A DNA stretch of 64,000 nt from Rugosimonospora acidiphila (GCF_039543385.1 NZ_BAABJQ010000017.1:1-64000); one strand, 5' to 3'. Positions 34,472 through 43,944 are shown, counted from the stretch's first letter. Program-made: numbers and translations. The notes: generated by a model from the letters alone, not told the origin.

Positions 34472-35053
34472 TCAGCGCTGGGAGGCCGGCACCCACCCGT
34501 CCGCCCGCCCCGGTACCTCGCTCGCCCGCGCGTCCACCCGGTACACGATCTCCACGGAGCCGCCGGGCAGCGCGCGTTCGCGCTCGAACGCCAGGCCGGC
34601 CCCGGTGCTCAACGACTCGGTCAGCCGCATCCCGCCGCCGAGCAGGACGGGAAGCACGATGATTTCGAGGGTGTCCAGCGCGCCGAGGGCTCGGAACGTC
34701 TCGATCGTGCGCGGCCCGCCGACCAGGTGCACGTCCCGGCCCCGGTTGGCGGCCCGCATCCGGTACAGCAGCCGCGCCGGATCGGCGTCGACGACCACGT
34801 GGTCCGGGGTGCCCGACGGGCGCTTCCCGCTCAGAACGAACACGTCCAGGTTCGGCCAGGGCCACCGATCGTTGGTCAGTGCCGGCACGAACGTCGTGCG
34901 GCCCATCAGCGCCGCCTCGCAGTCCGCGAGGAACTCCGGGAAGCCGTGGCTCGCGCCGGAGACGAACGACGGGTCGGCGGTCAGCGCGGGCCAGCCGCTC
35001 GGGGTGGCCACGTAGCCGTCGACGCTGATGCTGGTACGCGCGCGGATCTTCAT
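34472..35053 (-). CDS. RibD C-terminal / dihydrofolate reductase-like protein
   Basis: A 193-aa protein with the DHFR-type fold: ISVDGYVATPSGWPALTAD at the start, MGRTTFVPALTNDRWPWPN, and the VHLVGGPRTIETFRALGAL nucleotide loop. It is not folA or ribD itself; the substrate is unknown. Convergent with the NmrA-like gene (20-nt gap). Confidence 0.88.
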   Translation of the reverse strand: MKIRARTSISVDGYVATPSGWPALTADPSFVSGASHGFPEFLADCEAALMGRTTFVPALTNDRWPWPNLDVFVLSGKRPSGTPDHVVVDADPARLLYRMRAANRGRDVHLVGGPRTIETFRALGALDTLEIIVLPVLLGGGMRLTESLSTGAGLAFERERALPGGSVEIVYRVDARASEVPGRADGWVPASQR

Positions 35054-35278
35054 GGGGCTGCGACTCCGTTCCTATTGGTCGTGGACCGTCCTACCCGCCT
35101 GGCCGTGGACCGTCCTCCAGCCTGCGGTCGGAGCCGAGCCGCGCGCCTCGACATCACCGAGCCGGCCGGTTGGCGACCGGTGCGAGGACGGACCCAAGCG
35201 CACAGAACAGGGCCAGGGGAACCGGTGTGGCGCGGCGCGCGTCGAATTACCCGAGGCCGCACGAGAAGGAGTTCGCCG

Positions 35279-35830
35279 ATGAACACTGTCCGGGATCGTC
35301 CGCCCGCCACCCCACGCCGTGCCCGCCCGGCCGGCATCGCGGTGGCCCTCGCCGCGATGACCGTCGCGACGGTGGCCCTCGCGACCGGCTGCGCCCAGAC
35401 CAGCTCGACCAACGGCCCGGCCGACCCGACGCTGCCCAGCGGCGGCGTGACCGCCGCCGTGCCGGTGTCCTCGCTGACCTGCGGCACGTCGCCGGCCATC
35501 ACCGGCGGGCCGCTGCCCGACCAGGACTGGGCCGAGGTGGCGTCGTGCCCGATCGGCGCGCCGCACCTGGCCTCCGGCGCGCCCGCGCCGAGCGCCTCGC
35601 CGCGCCCGGTCACCATCACCCACGGCGACCTGGGCCCGCTGGTCGCCGGGCTACGCCAGCCCGACGCCCCGCGCTCGACCGGCGTGTGCCCCGCCTATTT
35701 GATAGCCCTGCCCACCTTCTGGTTGGTCGATCGCGACGACGAGGCGTACCAGCCGCACATTCCGAAAAATCCGTGCGGCCAGCCGGCCGAGGCGGTGGTG
35801 GCGGCGCTGCGCGGCCTCGGCGTGACCTGA
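35279..35830 (+). CDS. Small secreted lipoprotein
   Basis: A 183-aa protein. A signal peptide with lipobox LATGC (cleavage before Cys38 or so; AAMTVATVALATGCAQ) is followed by Pro/Ser-rich segments and a folded part with three Cys (VCPAYL, NPCGQP, TCGTS) that may pair. No homologous family recognised. AGAAGGAG precedes the ATG. The preceding 225 nt are non-coding. Confidence 0.75.
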   Translation: MNTVRDRPPATPRRARPAGIAVALAAMTVATVALATGCAQTSSTNGPADPTLPSGGVTAAVPVSSLTCGTSPAITGGPLPDQDWAEVASCPIGAPHLASGAPAPSASPRPVTITHGDLGPLVAGLRQPDAPRSTGVCPAYLIALPTFWLVDRDDEAYQPHIPKNPCGQPAEAVVAALRGLGVT

Positions 35831-36101
35831 CGGCGCGGCGCGACCGCGACTGATCTGACCGCCCTCGGACGGGTTTGGGCGGCGTGAGCGAGGCGGAGCG
35901 ACGCGGCCCGACGGGTGCCGGAGGCGGCATCGCGCGGCAGGTCGCGCGCCCGCCGCGCACCCCCCTCGCAACACGCCGATTGGGCTGCGGGGTTACGCCC
36001 ATTCCGTGGCGTACAGTCGGGCCACGACGCGTACTCCTGGACAGTCCGTGGAAGTCCGCGAGCGGCGGCGCCGACCCGTCGTCGGGAAGGGCGTACAAGA
36101 G
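35831..36101. other. 271-nt spacer before parA
   Basis: GC-rich, no gene. A -10-like TACAGT is at 36012-36017; its -35 is not clear. GTG 36006 in frame with ParA is possible but lies within the promoter-like region. GCGCGC-rich inverted runs (35927-35965) could terminate the lipoprotein transcript. No parS-like site was seen. Confidence 0.4.
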
Positions 36102-37034
36102 ATGACAGGCATCGAGCACCAGGCCGAATCGTGGACCTCGCAGATGCGTGCGGAGCAGTCCGGACTCGATCTCGGCGCTGAGCTCGGGCCGGCCGATCCG
36201 ACCGCGTTCACCCAGCGCCGGCCGATCCCGCAGCCGCTGCCGCTGGACGAGCACGGCCCCGCCCGCATCATCGCGATGGCCAACCAGAAGGGTGGCGTCG
36301 GAAAGACGACGACCACCATCAACCTCGGCGCGGCACTGGCCGAGTACGGCCGACGCGTGCTGCTGGTCGACTTCGACCCGCAGGGCGCGCTGTCGGTCGG
36401 GCTGGGGGTCAACCCCCACAACCTGGATCTGTCCATCTACAACCTGCTGATGCACGACGACTGCACGCTCGACGACATCCGGATCAAGACCGACGTTGAC
36501 GGGCTGCACCTGCTGCCGGCCAACATCGACCTGTCCGCCGCCGAGATTCAGCTGGTCACCGAGGTGGCCCGGGAGATGGCCCTGTCCCGGCTGCTGCGCC
36601 CGGTGCTCAAGGAGTACGACTTCATCCTGATCGACTGCCAGCCGTCCCTGGGCCTGCTCGCCATCAACGCGCTGACCTGCGCGCATGGGGTGCTCATCCC
36701 GCTGGAGTGCGAGTTCTTCAGCCTGCGCGGCGTGGCCCTGCTGCTGGACACGATCGACAAGGTGCGCGAGCGGCTCAACTTCGACCTGGAGCTCGAGGGC
36801 ATCCTGGCCACCATGTACGACTCGCGGACCACGCACTGCCGGCAGGTGCTTCAGCGGGTAGTCGAGGCATTCGGGGACAAGGTGTACCAAACGGTGATTA
36901 CCAAGACGGTGAAGTTCCCCGAGTCGACCGTCGCCGGTACCCCGATCACGTCGCTGGACCCGGCCTCCTCGGGTGCCCGCAACTACCGGCAGTTGGCCCG
37001 TGAGGTCATCGCCGCGCACGCCAACCATCGCTGA
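36102..37034 (+). CDS. parA: ParA-family ATPase
   Basis: A 310-aa Walker ATPase. ANQKGGVGKTTTTINLGAAL is the deviant Walker A; VLLVDFDPQGALSVGLG carries Walker A'; FILIDCQPSLGLLAINAL is Walker B. It precedes scpA in this and many other actinobacteria, separate from the oriC parAB pair; the role is thought to be in chromosome organisation with SMC/ScpAB. A 50-residue N-terminal leader is typical. Confidence 0.9.
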   Translation: MTGIEHQAESWTSQMRAEQSGLDLGAELGPADPTAFTQRRPIPQPLPLDEHGPARIIAMANQKGGVGKTTTTINLGAALAEYGRRVLLVDFDPQGALSVGLGVNPHNLDLSIYNLLMHDDCTLDDIRIKTDVDGLHLLPANIDLSAAEIQLVTEVAREMALSRLLRPVLKEYDFILIDCQPSLGLLAINALTCAHGVLIPLECEFFSLRGVALLLDTIDKVRERLNFDLELEGILATMYDSRTTHCRQVLQRVVEAFGDKVYQTVITKTVKFPESTVAGTPITSLDPASSGARNYRQLAREVIAAHANHR

Positions 37035-37061
37035 TCGACGCCCGTGGGTAGGGTTCGTGTC

Positions 37062-38078
37062 GTGACCCTGCCCGAAGCCACCCCGGACGCCGCGCCTGAG
37101 GGTGCCACATCGGTGGACGTCCCCGACGCCCCGGCGGAACTGGCCGCGGAGGCGGCGGCGGACCCGACCGTGGACTCGGCGGTCGAGGCGGGAGCCTCGG
37201 GTCGGTTCCAGGTCACCCTCACCAACTTCACCGGGCCGTTCGACCTGCTGCTGCAGCTGATCAGCAAGCACAAGCTGGACGTCACCGAGGTGGCGCTGCA
37301 CAAGGTCACGGACGAGTTCATCGCCTATATCCGGGCGATGGGGGACGATTGGGACCTCGACGAGGCGAGCGAGTTCCTGGTGGTCGCCGCCACCCTCCTG
37401 GACCTGAAGGCGGCCCGGCTGCTGCCGGCCGCCGCGGTCGAGGACGAGGAAGACCTGGCCCTGCTGGAGGCGCGCGACCTGCTGTTCGCGCGGCTGCTGC
37501 AGTACAAGGCGTTCAAGGAGGCCGCGGCGCACCTGGCGATGCTGTCGGAGACCGGCGCGCGGCGCTGGCCCCGGGCCGTCGGGCTGGAGCCGCAGTACGC
37601 GGAGGCGCTACCGGACCTGATCCTGGGCATCGGGGCGACCCGGCTGGCCCAACTGGCGGCGCGCGCACTGGCGCCGAAGCGGCCGCCCGAGGTCTCCATC
37701 GCCCACGTGCACATGGTGCGGGTCAGCGTGCGGGAGCACCTGGCGGTGCTACGCGAAAAATTGGTCAAACTGCGCATGGCGACGTTCCGGGTGCTGTGCG
37801 CGGACTGCCAGTCGACCCTGGAGGTGGTGGCGCGGTTCCTGGCGCTGCTGGAGATGTACCGGGAGGGGCTGATCGGCTTCGACCAGGTGGAGGCGCTCGG
37901 GGAGCTGACCGTACGCTGGATCGCCGCGGACGGCGCGGAGGCAGTCGAGGTGCAGGTGGACGAGTACGCGGGCGCCCCCACCGAGCCGGCGCCGCAGCGG
38001 GAGCGGGCGGACGCGGACCCCGACTCGGCAGCCGAGTCCGGACCGGAGCCGTCGGACGGGGAGAAACGGGATGAGTGA
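37062..38078 (+). CDS. scpA: Segregation and condensation protein A
   Basis: A 338-aa kleisin of the SMC complex. After a 45-residue Ala/Glu-rich leader comes FTGPFDLLLQLISKHKLDVT, the N-terminal kleisin helix; the C-terminal winged helix is FRVLCADCQSTLEVVARFL. It bridges the SMC heads with ScpB. TAGGGT (37049-37054) lies 7 nt before GTG 37062, which marks a probable leaderless start; GTG 37044 is in frame but overlaps that box. The stop overlaps scpB by 8 nt. Confidence 0.93.
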   Translation: MTLPEATPDAAPEGATSVDVPDAPAELAAEAAADPTVDSAVEAGASGRFQVTLTNFTGPFDLLLQLISKHKLDVTEVALHKVTDEFIAYIRAMGDDWDLDEASEFLVVAATLLDLKAARLLPAAAVEDEEDLALLEARDLLFARLLQYKAFKEAAAHLAMLSETGARRWPRAVGLEPQYAEALPDLILGIGATRLAQLAARALAPKRPPEVSIAHVHMVRVSVREHLAVLREKLVKLRMATFRVLCADCQSTLEVVARFLALLEMYREGLIGFDQVEALGELTVRWIAADGAEAVEVQVDEYAGAPTEPAPQRERADADPDSAAESGPEPSDGEKRDE

Positions 38079-39327
38079 CAACTGGGGGGACGATTCGCTC
38101 GCCAGCCAGGCGGCGGCGTGGGTGCCGCCATGGGCGCGCGAGCCGGAGCCCGAGTCCGCCGCGGAGCCCGATCCCGCCGCGGAGCCCGATCCCGGCGCGG
38201 TGTCGGAGCCTGCCTTCGAGCCTGAGCCGGCTGCTTTCGAGCCTGAGCCGGCTGCTTTCGAGCCTGAGCCGGCTGCTTTCGAGCCCGAGCCGGCTGCTGC
38301 CGAGCCCGAGCCCCCTGCTGCCGAGCCTGAGCATCCTGCTGTGGAGCGTGAGCCCGCCGCGGTGTCCGAGCCGGAGCGCGAGCCGGAGCGCACGGCTTCG
38401 CCGAGCGTGGATCCGGTGGAGCAGCCGGGGCCGGCGGCCCAGCCGGTGCCGGAGCCGGTCACCGAGCCCGCCCTCATCCCCGAGCCCCCCGCCGAGCCGA
38501 CCGACGCTCCCGAGCCCGCCGTCCCACCGGCTGAGCCGGAGTCCGTGGTCGAGCCGGAGTCGGTCGCGGAGCCGGAGCCGGAGTCGGGCGTGGAGCCGGT
38601 GTCCGTGGTCGAGCCGGTGTCCGTGGCTGAGCCGGAGTCCGTGGCTGAGCCGGAGTCCGTGGTCGAGCCGGTGTCCGTGGTCGGCGATGGTGGCGCGGAG
38701 CTGAGCGCCGGCGCGGCCGCGCCCGTGCCGGTCCTTCCGGGCCCCGCCGCGGCCGACGAGTTGCCGCCCCTCGCGGAGCTGCCCGCCGCGGAGCTGCGCG
38801 CCGCGATCGAGGCCATCCTGCTGGTGGTCGACGAGCCGGTCGCGGAGTCGCTGCTGGCCCAGGTGCTGGAGCAGCCGGTCGAGCGGATCACCGCCGAACT
38901 GTCCACGCTGGCCGGGGAGTACGAGCGGCAGGATCGCGGCTTCGACCTGCGCCGGGCGGCCGGCGGCTGGCGGCTGTACACGAGGACCCGGTACGCCCCC
39001 TACGTGGAGCGGTTCGTGCTGGACGGCCAGTCGGTACGGCTGACCCAGGCGGCCCTGGAGACCCTCGCCGTGGTCGCGTACAAGCAGCCGGTGACCCGTT
39101 CTCGGATTTCGGCCATCCGCGGTGTCAACTGTGATGGGGTCATGCGTACCCTGGTAACTCGCGGCTTGATCGAGGATTGCGGTACCGAGCCGGAGACCGG
39201 TGCCCACCTCTATCGCACGACCAGCCTCTTCCTTGAGAAGCTCGGGCTGGATTCGGTGGATCAGCTGCCGCCCCTGGCCCCATTCCTGCCCGATGATGTG
39301 GATGAGATCGCTGATGCCCAACGCTGA
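38071..39327 (+). CDS. scpB: Segregation and condensation protein B with Glu/Pro-rich extension
   Basis: A 418-aa protein; ScpB is usually about 200 aa. Residues about 230-418 are the tandem winged-helix ScpB domain (RLTQAALETLAVVAYKQPVT, SRISAIRGVNCDGVMRTLV). Residues 20-215 are low-complexity Pro-Glu-Ala-Val repeats (AFEPEPAAFEPEPA, then ESVVEP units) encoded by near-identical 24-nt repeats. The extension is probably flexible and acidic. ATG overlaps scpA. Confidence 0.92.
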   Translation: MSDNWGDDSLASQAAAWVPPWAREPEPESAAEPDPAAEPDPGAVSEPAFEPEPAAFEPEPAAFEPEPAAFEPEPAAAEPEPPAAEPEHPAVEREPAAVSEPEREPERTASPSVDPVEQPGPAAQPVPEPVTEPALIPEPPAEPTDAPEPAVPPAEPESVVEPESVAEPEPESGVEPVSVVEPVSVAEPESVAEPESVVEPVSVVGDGGAELSAGAAAPVPVLPGPAAADELPPLAELPAAELRAAIEAILLVVDEPVAESLLAQVLEQPVERITAELSTLAGEYERQDRGFDLRRAAGGWRLYTRTRYAPYVERFVLDGQSVRLTQAALETLAVVAYKQPVTRSRISAIRGVNCDGVMRTLVTRGLIEDCGTEPETGAHLYRTTSLFLEKLGLDSVDQLPPLAPFLPDDVDEIADAQR

Positions 39328-40039
39328 CCGGCTCCAGAAGGTCCTCGCCGCCGCCGGTGTCGGCTCCCGCCGAGCCAGCGAGGAGCTGATCGCCGCGGGT
39401 CGGGTGACCGTCGACGGCCGGGTGGCCACGCTCGGCGACAAGGTCGACCCGACCACCGCCGAGATCCACGTGGACGGCGAGCGGATCGTCGTCGACGCCA
39501 ACCTGGTGTACCTGGCGATGAACAAGCCGCGCGGAGTGGTCGCCACGATGGCCGACGAGCGCGGGCGCGAGGCGATCGCCGACTTCCTGAAAAACATCCC
39601 AGAGCGGATTTTCCACGTCGGACGGCTCGATGCGGACAGCGAGGGCCTGCTGCTGCTGACCAACGACGGGGGGCTGGCGCACAAGCTGATGCACCCGTCG
39701 TACGGGGTGTCCAAGACGTACCTGGTCGAGGTGCCGGGTCCGATGCGCCGTGGCGTGGGCCGGCAGTTGGCCGCCGGGATCGAGCTCGAGGACGGCCCGG
39801 CGCGGGTCGACGATTTCCGGCTGGTCGACTCGATGCCGGGCCGGGTACTCGTGGAACTGGTGTTGCACGAGGGGCGCAAGCACATCGTGCGACGGTTGAT
39901 GGACGAGGTCGGATACCCGGTGACCCGGCTGGTGCGCACCGCGATCGGGCCGGTCAAGCTGGGCGACCTGCGGCCGGGCCGCCACCGCCGGCTCAACCAG
40001 ACCGAGGTTGCCGCGCTGTTCAAGGCGGTAGGGGACTAG
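39314..40039 (+). CDS. rluB: Ribosomal large-subunit pseudouridine synthase B
   Basis: A 241-aa protein: N-terminal S4 domain (DRLQKVLAAAGVGSRRASEE) and the RsuA/RluB catalytic domain with the Asp in HVGRLDADSEGLLLLTND. Isomerises a U in 23S rRNA helix 89-90. The ATG at 39314 overlaps the scpB stop by 14 nt; the track frame upstream is not coding. Confidence 0.93.
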   Translation: MPNADRLQKVLAAAGVGSRRASEELIAAGRVTVDGRVATLGDKVDPTTAEIHVDGERIVVDANLVYLAMNKPRGVVATMADERGREAIADFLKNIPERIFHVGRLDADSEGLLLLTNDGGLAHKLMHPSYGVSKTYLVEVPGPMRRGVGRQLAAGIELEDGPARVDDFRLVDSMPGRVLVELVLHEGRKHIVRRLMDEVGYPVTRLVRTAIGPVKLGDLRPGRHRRLNQTEVAALFKAVGD

Positions 40040-40128
40040 CCTCCCTCAGGGGTTGGTCCGTGCCGCGTGCCGGATCTGGCCGACCCGGCATGATTGGTGT
40101 GGGTGGCCGACAAGTAGGGAGTAGTGGC

Positions 40129-40788
40129 GTGGACGCGTGTGTGGTGGCCGTTGACGGTCCGTCGGGTTCTGGGAAATCGACGGTGTCCCGCCGGCTCGCC
40201 GCCGAGCTACACGCGGGCTACCTGGACACCGGGGCGATGTACCGGGCGGTGACCCTGGCCGTGCTGACCGCCGGGGCCGATCCGGCCGACTCCGAGGCGG
40301 TCGCCAAGATCGCCGGTGAGGTGACGCTGGACAGCGGTACCGACCCGGACGCGCCGTACATCCGGCTCAACGGCGACCCGGTCGACGGCGAGATCCGCGG
40401 TCCAGCGGTGACCGGGGCGGTGTCCGCGGTCTCCGCGGTGCCGGCCGTGCGGGCCCTGCTGGTGGCCCGCCAGCGCGAGATCATCGCCGACACCGCCCGG
40501 ATCGTGGTGGAGGGGCGTGACATCGGTTCGGTGGTGGCCCCGGACGCCAACCTGAAGGTGTACCTGACCGCCGCCGCGCACACCCGGGCCCGGCGGCGCA
40601 GCGCCGAGCACGACACCGACCTGTCGACCACCGCCGAGGCGATGGCCCGCCGGGACAAGCTGGACTCCAGCCGCGCCGCGGATCCGCTGGCCCAGGCGTC
40701 GGACGCGGTGGTGCTCGACACCACCGAACTGGGCATCGACGAGGTTGTCGGCCGGCTTCTCGACCTGGTAGGGAGTGTCTGTGGCTGA
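40129..40788 (+). CDS. cmk: Cytidylate kinase
   Basis: A 219-aa kinase phosphorylating CMP/dCMP. AVDGPSGSGKSTVSRRLAAE is the P-loop, YLDTGAMYRAVTLAVL the CMP-binding block, and VVEGRDIGSVVAPDANLKVY the next conserved region. The GTG at 40129 has GGAG upstream. Overlaps der. Confidence 0.93.
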   Translation: MDACVVAVDGPSGSGKSTVSRRLAAELHAGYLDTGAMYRAVTLAVLTAGADPADSEAVAKIAGEVTLDSGTDPDAPYIRLNGDPVDGEIRGPAVTGAVSAVSAVPAVRALLVARQREIIADTARIVVEGRDIGSVVAPDANLKVYLTAAAHTRARRRSAEHDTDLSTTAEAMARRDKLDSSRAADPLAQASDAVVLDTTELGIDEVVGRLLDLVGSVCG

Positions 40789-42190
40789 CTCATTCGAGGC
40801 AGCTGTGCCCGAGTTCCTCGACGACGTCGACCTTGACGCCGAGCGGGCGGACCTCGGGGACGGCGAGCCGCAGGGACCCGCGCCGGTGGTGGCCGTGGTC
40901 GGGCGGCCGAATGTCGGCAAGTCGACCCTGGTCAATAGGATCATCGGCCGCCGCCAGGCGGTGGTTGAGGACGTGCCCGGGGTGACCCGGGACCGGGTGG
41001 CCTACGACGCGCTGTGGACCGGCCGCCGGTTCACCATTGTGGACACCGGTGGCTGGGAGCCGGACGCCCGCGACCGCGCGGCCGCTATCGCCGCGCAGGC
41101 GGAGGCCGCGGTGGCCACGGCGGACGCGGTGCTGTTCGTGGTGGACGCCCGGGTGGGCGCCACGGACGTGGACGAGGCCGCCGTCAAGATGCTGCGGCGC
41201 AGCGCCAAGCCGGTGCTGCTGGTGGCCAACAAGGTCGACAACGCGGCCCAGGAAATCGAGTCCATGTCGCTGTGGTCGCTGGGCCTGGGCCAGCCGTACC
41301 CGGTCTCGGCGCTGCACGGCCGGGGCTCGGGCGACCTGCTCGACGCGGTGCTGGAGGCCCTTCCGGTGCCGGCGCCCGCCGAGGCGCCGCGTCCGCGCGG
41401 CCCGCGCCGGGTGGCGCTGGTGGGCCGGCCGAACGTGGGCAAGTCGAGCCTGCTCAACCGGCTCTCCCAGGAGGACCGGGCGGTGGTCGACGCGGTCGCC
41501 GGTACCACGGTGGACCCGGTGGACAGCCTGGCGCAGATCGGCGGCGAGACCTGGCAGCTGGTGGACACGGCCGGGCTGCGCAAGCGGGTCGGGCAGGCCA
41601 GCGGCACCGAGTACTTCGCGTCGCTGCGCACCAAGGCGGCGATCGACGCGGCCGAGGTGGCCATCGTGCTGCTGGACGCGAGCGAACCGATCAGCGAGCA
41701 GGACCAGCGGATCCTGTCGATGGTCACCGAGTCCGGCCGGGCGCTGGTGCTGGCCTTCAACAAGTGGGACCTGGTCGACGAGGACCGCCGGTACTTCCTG
41801 GAACGGGAGGTGGAGCGGGAACTGCGCCGCATCCCGTGGGCGCTGCGGGTCAACGTGTCGGCGAAGACCGGTCGCGCGGTGGAGCGGCTGGCTCCCGCCC
41901 TGCACCAGGCGCTGGCCAACTGGGAGAAGCGGGTACCGACCGGCCAGTTCAACCAGTGGCTGACCGCGCTGGTACAGGCGACTCCGCACCCGATCCGCGG
42001 GGGGCGGGCGCCGAAGGTGCTGTTCGCGACCCAGGCGGGTACCAGTCCGCCGAGGTTCGTGCTGTTCTCCACCGGGCCGCTGGACGCCGGGTACGTGCGG
42101 TTTGTGGAGCGCAAGCTGCGCGAGGAGTTTGACTTCGAGGGCACCCCGGTCGAGGTGACGGTACGGCCGCGCAAGCGCGCCAAGCCCTGA
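40781..42190 (+). CDS. der: Ribosome-assembly GTPase Der
   Basis: A 469-aa protein with two G domains in tandem. Each P-loop is GRPNVGKS: VVGRPNVGKSTLVNRIIGR near residue 34 and LVGRPNVGKSSLLNRLSQE near residue 214. DTGGWE and DTAGLR are the G3 motifs, NKVD and NKWD the G4 motifs. A KH-like C-terminal domain follows. It acts in 50S assembly. GTG 40781 with GGGAG is preferred to GTG 40775. Confidence 0.95.
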   Translation: MADSFEAAVPEFLDDVDLDAERADLGDGEPQGPAPVVAVVGRPNVGKSTLVNRIIGRRQAVVEDVPGVTRDRVAYDALWTGRRFTIVDTGGWEPDARDRAAAIAAQAEAAVATADAVLFVVDARVGATDVDEAAVKMLRRSAKPVLLVANKVDNAAQEIESMSLWSLGLGQPYPVSALHGRGSGDLLDAVLEALPVPAPAEAPRPRGPRRVALVGRPNVGKSSLLNRLSQEDRAVVDAVAGTTVDPVDSLAQIGGETWQLVDTAGLRKRVGQASGTEYFASLRTKAAIDAAEVAIVLLDASEPISEQDQRILSMVTESGRALVLAFNKWDLVDEDRRYFLEREVERELRRIPWALRVNVSAKTGRAVERLAPALHQALANWEKRVPTGQFNQWLTALVQATPHPIRGGRAPKVLFATQAGTSPPRFVLFSTGPLDAGYVRFVERKLREEFDFEGTPVEVTVRPRKRAKP

Positions 42191-42209
42191 CCGTCCTGAG
42201 AGGACGGTC
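42189..42209 (+). terminator. Hairpin directly after der
   Basis: GACCGTCCT and AGGACGGTC form a perfect 9-bp stem on a GAG loop, beginning on the second base of the der stop codon. There is no T tract, as is common for actinobacterial terminators. Confidence 0.55.
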
Positions 42210-42256
42210 GTGAGCTCCTCGACGGCGGCCGACGGAAGAGGCTGACGGCCGGGCAG

Positions 42257-43186
42257 TCAGGAGTCCAGCAGGACCTGATCGAGCGCGTGCCGGCCGGCGG
42301 CGGCCGTGCGCGGGTGCGAGTCGGCGTTGACCGCCATCGCGGTGCCCATGCCCAGCGCCCAGCCGCGGGCGCGTGCCCAGGTGGGGGCGTCGGTTCCGGT
42401 GAGCCGGTCGACGTGGGCGCGGAACGCGCGGCGGCCGGGCGGATCGAAGACCAGCCAGGCGGCGGCCAGGTCGGTGGCGGGGTCGCCGCTGGTCAGGTCG
42501 CCGAAGTCGAGTACCGCGCACAGCCGTGCCGTGCCGCCGCCGCTGCCGTCGTCTGGGTCGAGCCCGGGGTCGGGGTCGGGGCGGACCAGCAGGTTTGCCG
42601 GGTGCGGATCGCCGTGCAGCCACAGCGGCGGCCCGGCCCAGGCGGGTACCTCGGTCAGCTCGTCCCAGATCGCCAGGAGCCGCGCGGCGTGCGGGATCAG
42701 GCCGCTGGCCAGCCGCTCGCGCACGGCCGGGGTACGGTGGGCCAGCGGCACGCCGCGCACGGGGTTGCGCGGTGCGTGGTCGGGCGCCGGGACGTGCATG
42801 GCCGCCATGAACCGCGCCAGATCCTCGGCGATGCCCGCCCGCCCGGCGGGCGGCAGCTGGCCGGCCGGCAGACCGTCGAACCAGCGGACGATGCTCCAGG
42901 GGTACGGGTAGTCGCGGTCGGGCCGCCCGACGCGTACCGGCACGGGCACGCGGGTACCGAGCCGGCCGGCCAACTCCGGCAGCCATCGCTGCTCGTTGGC
43001 GATGAGTTCGGCGGCCACGTGCCGGCGGGGCAGCCGCACGCACAGGTCGTCGCCCAACCGGTAGATGTCGTTGTCCCAGCCGTGCGCGGTACGCGTCAGC
43101 GGGCCGGCCAGGTCGGGGTGCTGGGAGCGGATCAGCCGCGCAACCAGGTCCGGATCGATGTCGAGGTCGGCGACGGGCGGCTCCAT
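42257..43186 (-). CDS. Aminoglycoside phosphotransferase (APH) family kinase
   Basis: A 309-aa protein-kinase-like APH. LWLHGDPHPANLLVRPD is the catalytic loop (Asp plus Asn); VLDFGDLTSGDPATDLAAAW holds the Mg-binding Asp. The family covers antibiotic kinases as well as kinases of small metabolites, and sequence alone does not choose. The ATG at 43186 starts MEPPVAD; an upstream GTG or ATG to 43228 adds 14 residues. Convergent with der. Confidence 0.85.
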   Translation of the reverse strand: MEPPVADLDIDPDLVARLIRSQHPDLAGPLTRTAHGWDNDIYRLGDDLCVRLPRRHVAAELIANEQRWLPELAGRLGTRVPVPVRVGRPDRDYPYPWSIVRWFDGLPAGQLPPAGRAGIAEDLARFMAAMHVPAPDHAPRNPVRGVPLAHRTPAVRERLASGLIPHAARLLAIWDELTEVPAWAGPPLWLHGDPHPANLLVRPDPDPGLDPDDGSGGGTARLCAVLDFGDLTSGDPATDLAAAWLVFDPPGRRAFRAHVDRLTGTDAPTWARARGWALGMGTAMAVNADSHPRTAAAGRHALDQVLLDS

Positions 43187-43240
43187 GCCCAGATCATCCC
43201 CTGGCGGCGGCGCGCGTACGTTCGCCATCCCGGCTAGCGG

Positions 43241-43894
43241 TCAGGATGCCGGACCGGCCTTGGCCACGGCGCCCTCGATGACCACCTCCAGGCACTCGCG
43301 AAACAGCTCGTCGACGGTGCGGCCGGGCTCGAAGTACTCGGTGATCGCGGCGACCACGGTCGGGTGCCCCTCGGCGAAGGTGGCCATGTCGAAGTCTCTC
43401 AACGCCTCCGCGTCCGGGCGGGGGGCCTGCTCTTCGAGGACGTGGCCGACCGTGAAGCGCTCGACGGTCAGCACGATCACGCGGGCCTGCCGCAGCGGGA
43501 CGCCGCGCGCCACCAGGGTGCTCATCGCCAGTTCGGAGATGGCCGCCATCTTGAGGGAGAGCTGGGAGGCCGAGATGATCCGGGCCCCGTCGGGGTGAGC
43601 GAGCAGCGCCCGGCGCAGCCGCTCGGCGAGGCCGGTCAGCCAGTCCTGCCAGCGTTCATCCGGCTCGGGCGGCGACAGCTCGTCGAACTGCTCGCCGAGA
43701 ATCGCCTCCGCGATGGCGGTGACCAGGGCCGCCTTGTTGGGCAGGTGCCAGTACAAGGTCGGGGATCGCACGCCCAGCCGTGCGGCGAGTTTGCGCGTTG
43801 TCACGGCGTCGAGGCCCTCGGCGTCCAGCAGGGCGACAGCCTCGGCGACGATCCGCTGTCGGTCCAACGTCAAATTCGGCACCTCCGTTCCCAC
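43241..43894 (-). CDS. TetR-family repressor of the classical TetR subgroup
   Basis: A 217-aa protein closely like Tn10-type TetR in its HTH: TTRKLAARLGVRSPTLYWHL matches the TTRKLAxKLGVEQPTLYWHV pattern with the DNA-contacting T, Y and H kept. A TetR_C-type ligand domain follows. It is divergent from a small ORF and an oxidoreductase, with two tetO-like sites between. GTG 43894 is used; GTG 43882 is in frame and gives a shorter leader. Confidence 0.9.
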   Translation of the reverse strand: MGTEVPNLTLDRQRIVAEAVALLDAEGLDAVTTRKLAARLGVRSPTLYWHLPNKAALVTAIAEAILGEQFDELSPPEPDERWQDWLTGLAERLRRALLAHPDGARIISASQLSLKMAAISELAMSTLVARGVPLRQARVIVLTVERFTVGHVLEEQAPRPDAEALRDFDMATFAEGHPTVVAAITEYFEPGRTVDELFRECLEVVIEGAVAKAGPAS

Positions 43895-43895
43895 T

Positions 43896-43931
43896 CTATC
43901 AGTGATAGATTCTCTCTATCACTGATAGAGA
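43896..43931. promoter_or_regulatory. Two tetO-like operators
   Basis: CTATCAGTGATAG (43896-43908) and CTATCACTGATAG (43916-43928) are 13-bp sites, each palindromic but for the centre, 20 bp apart. The second extends to TCTCTATCACTGATAGAGA, which is the canonical Tn10 tetO in all but outer bases. They sit just upstream of the SD (GAGAAGGAG) of the next ORF. The divergent TetR homologue is the obvious ligand. Confidence 0.8.
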
Positions 43932-43944
43932 GAAGGAGATCGAG

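Noticed and set aside
35831..36101. parS site near parA
   Set aside because: No TGTTTCACGTGAAACA-like palindrome in the region.
42257..43186. Antibiotic-resistance kinase
   Set aside because: The APH fold is clear but the substrate is not; a housekeeping or catabolic role is as likely.
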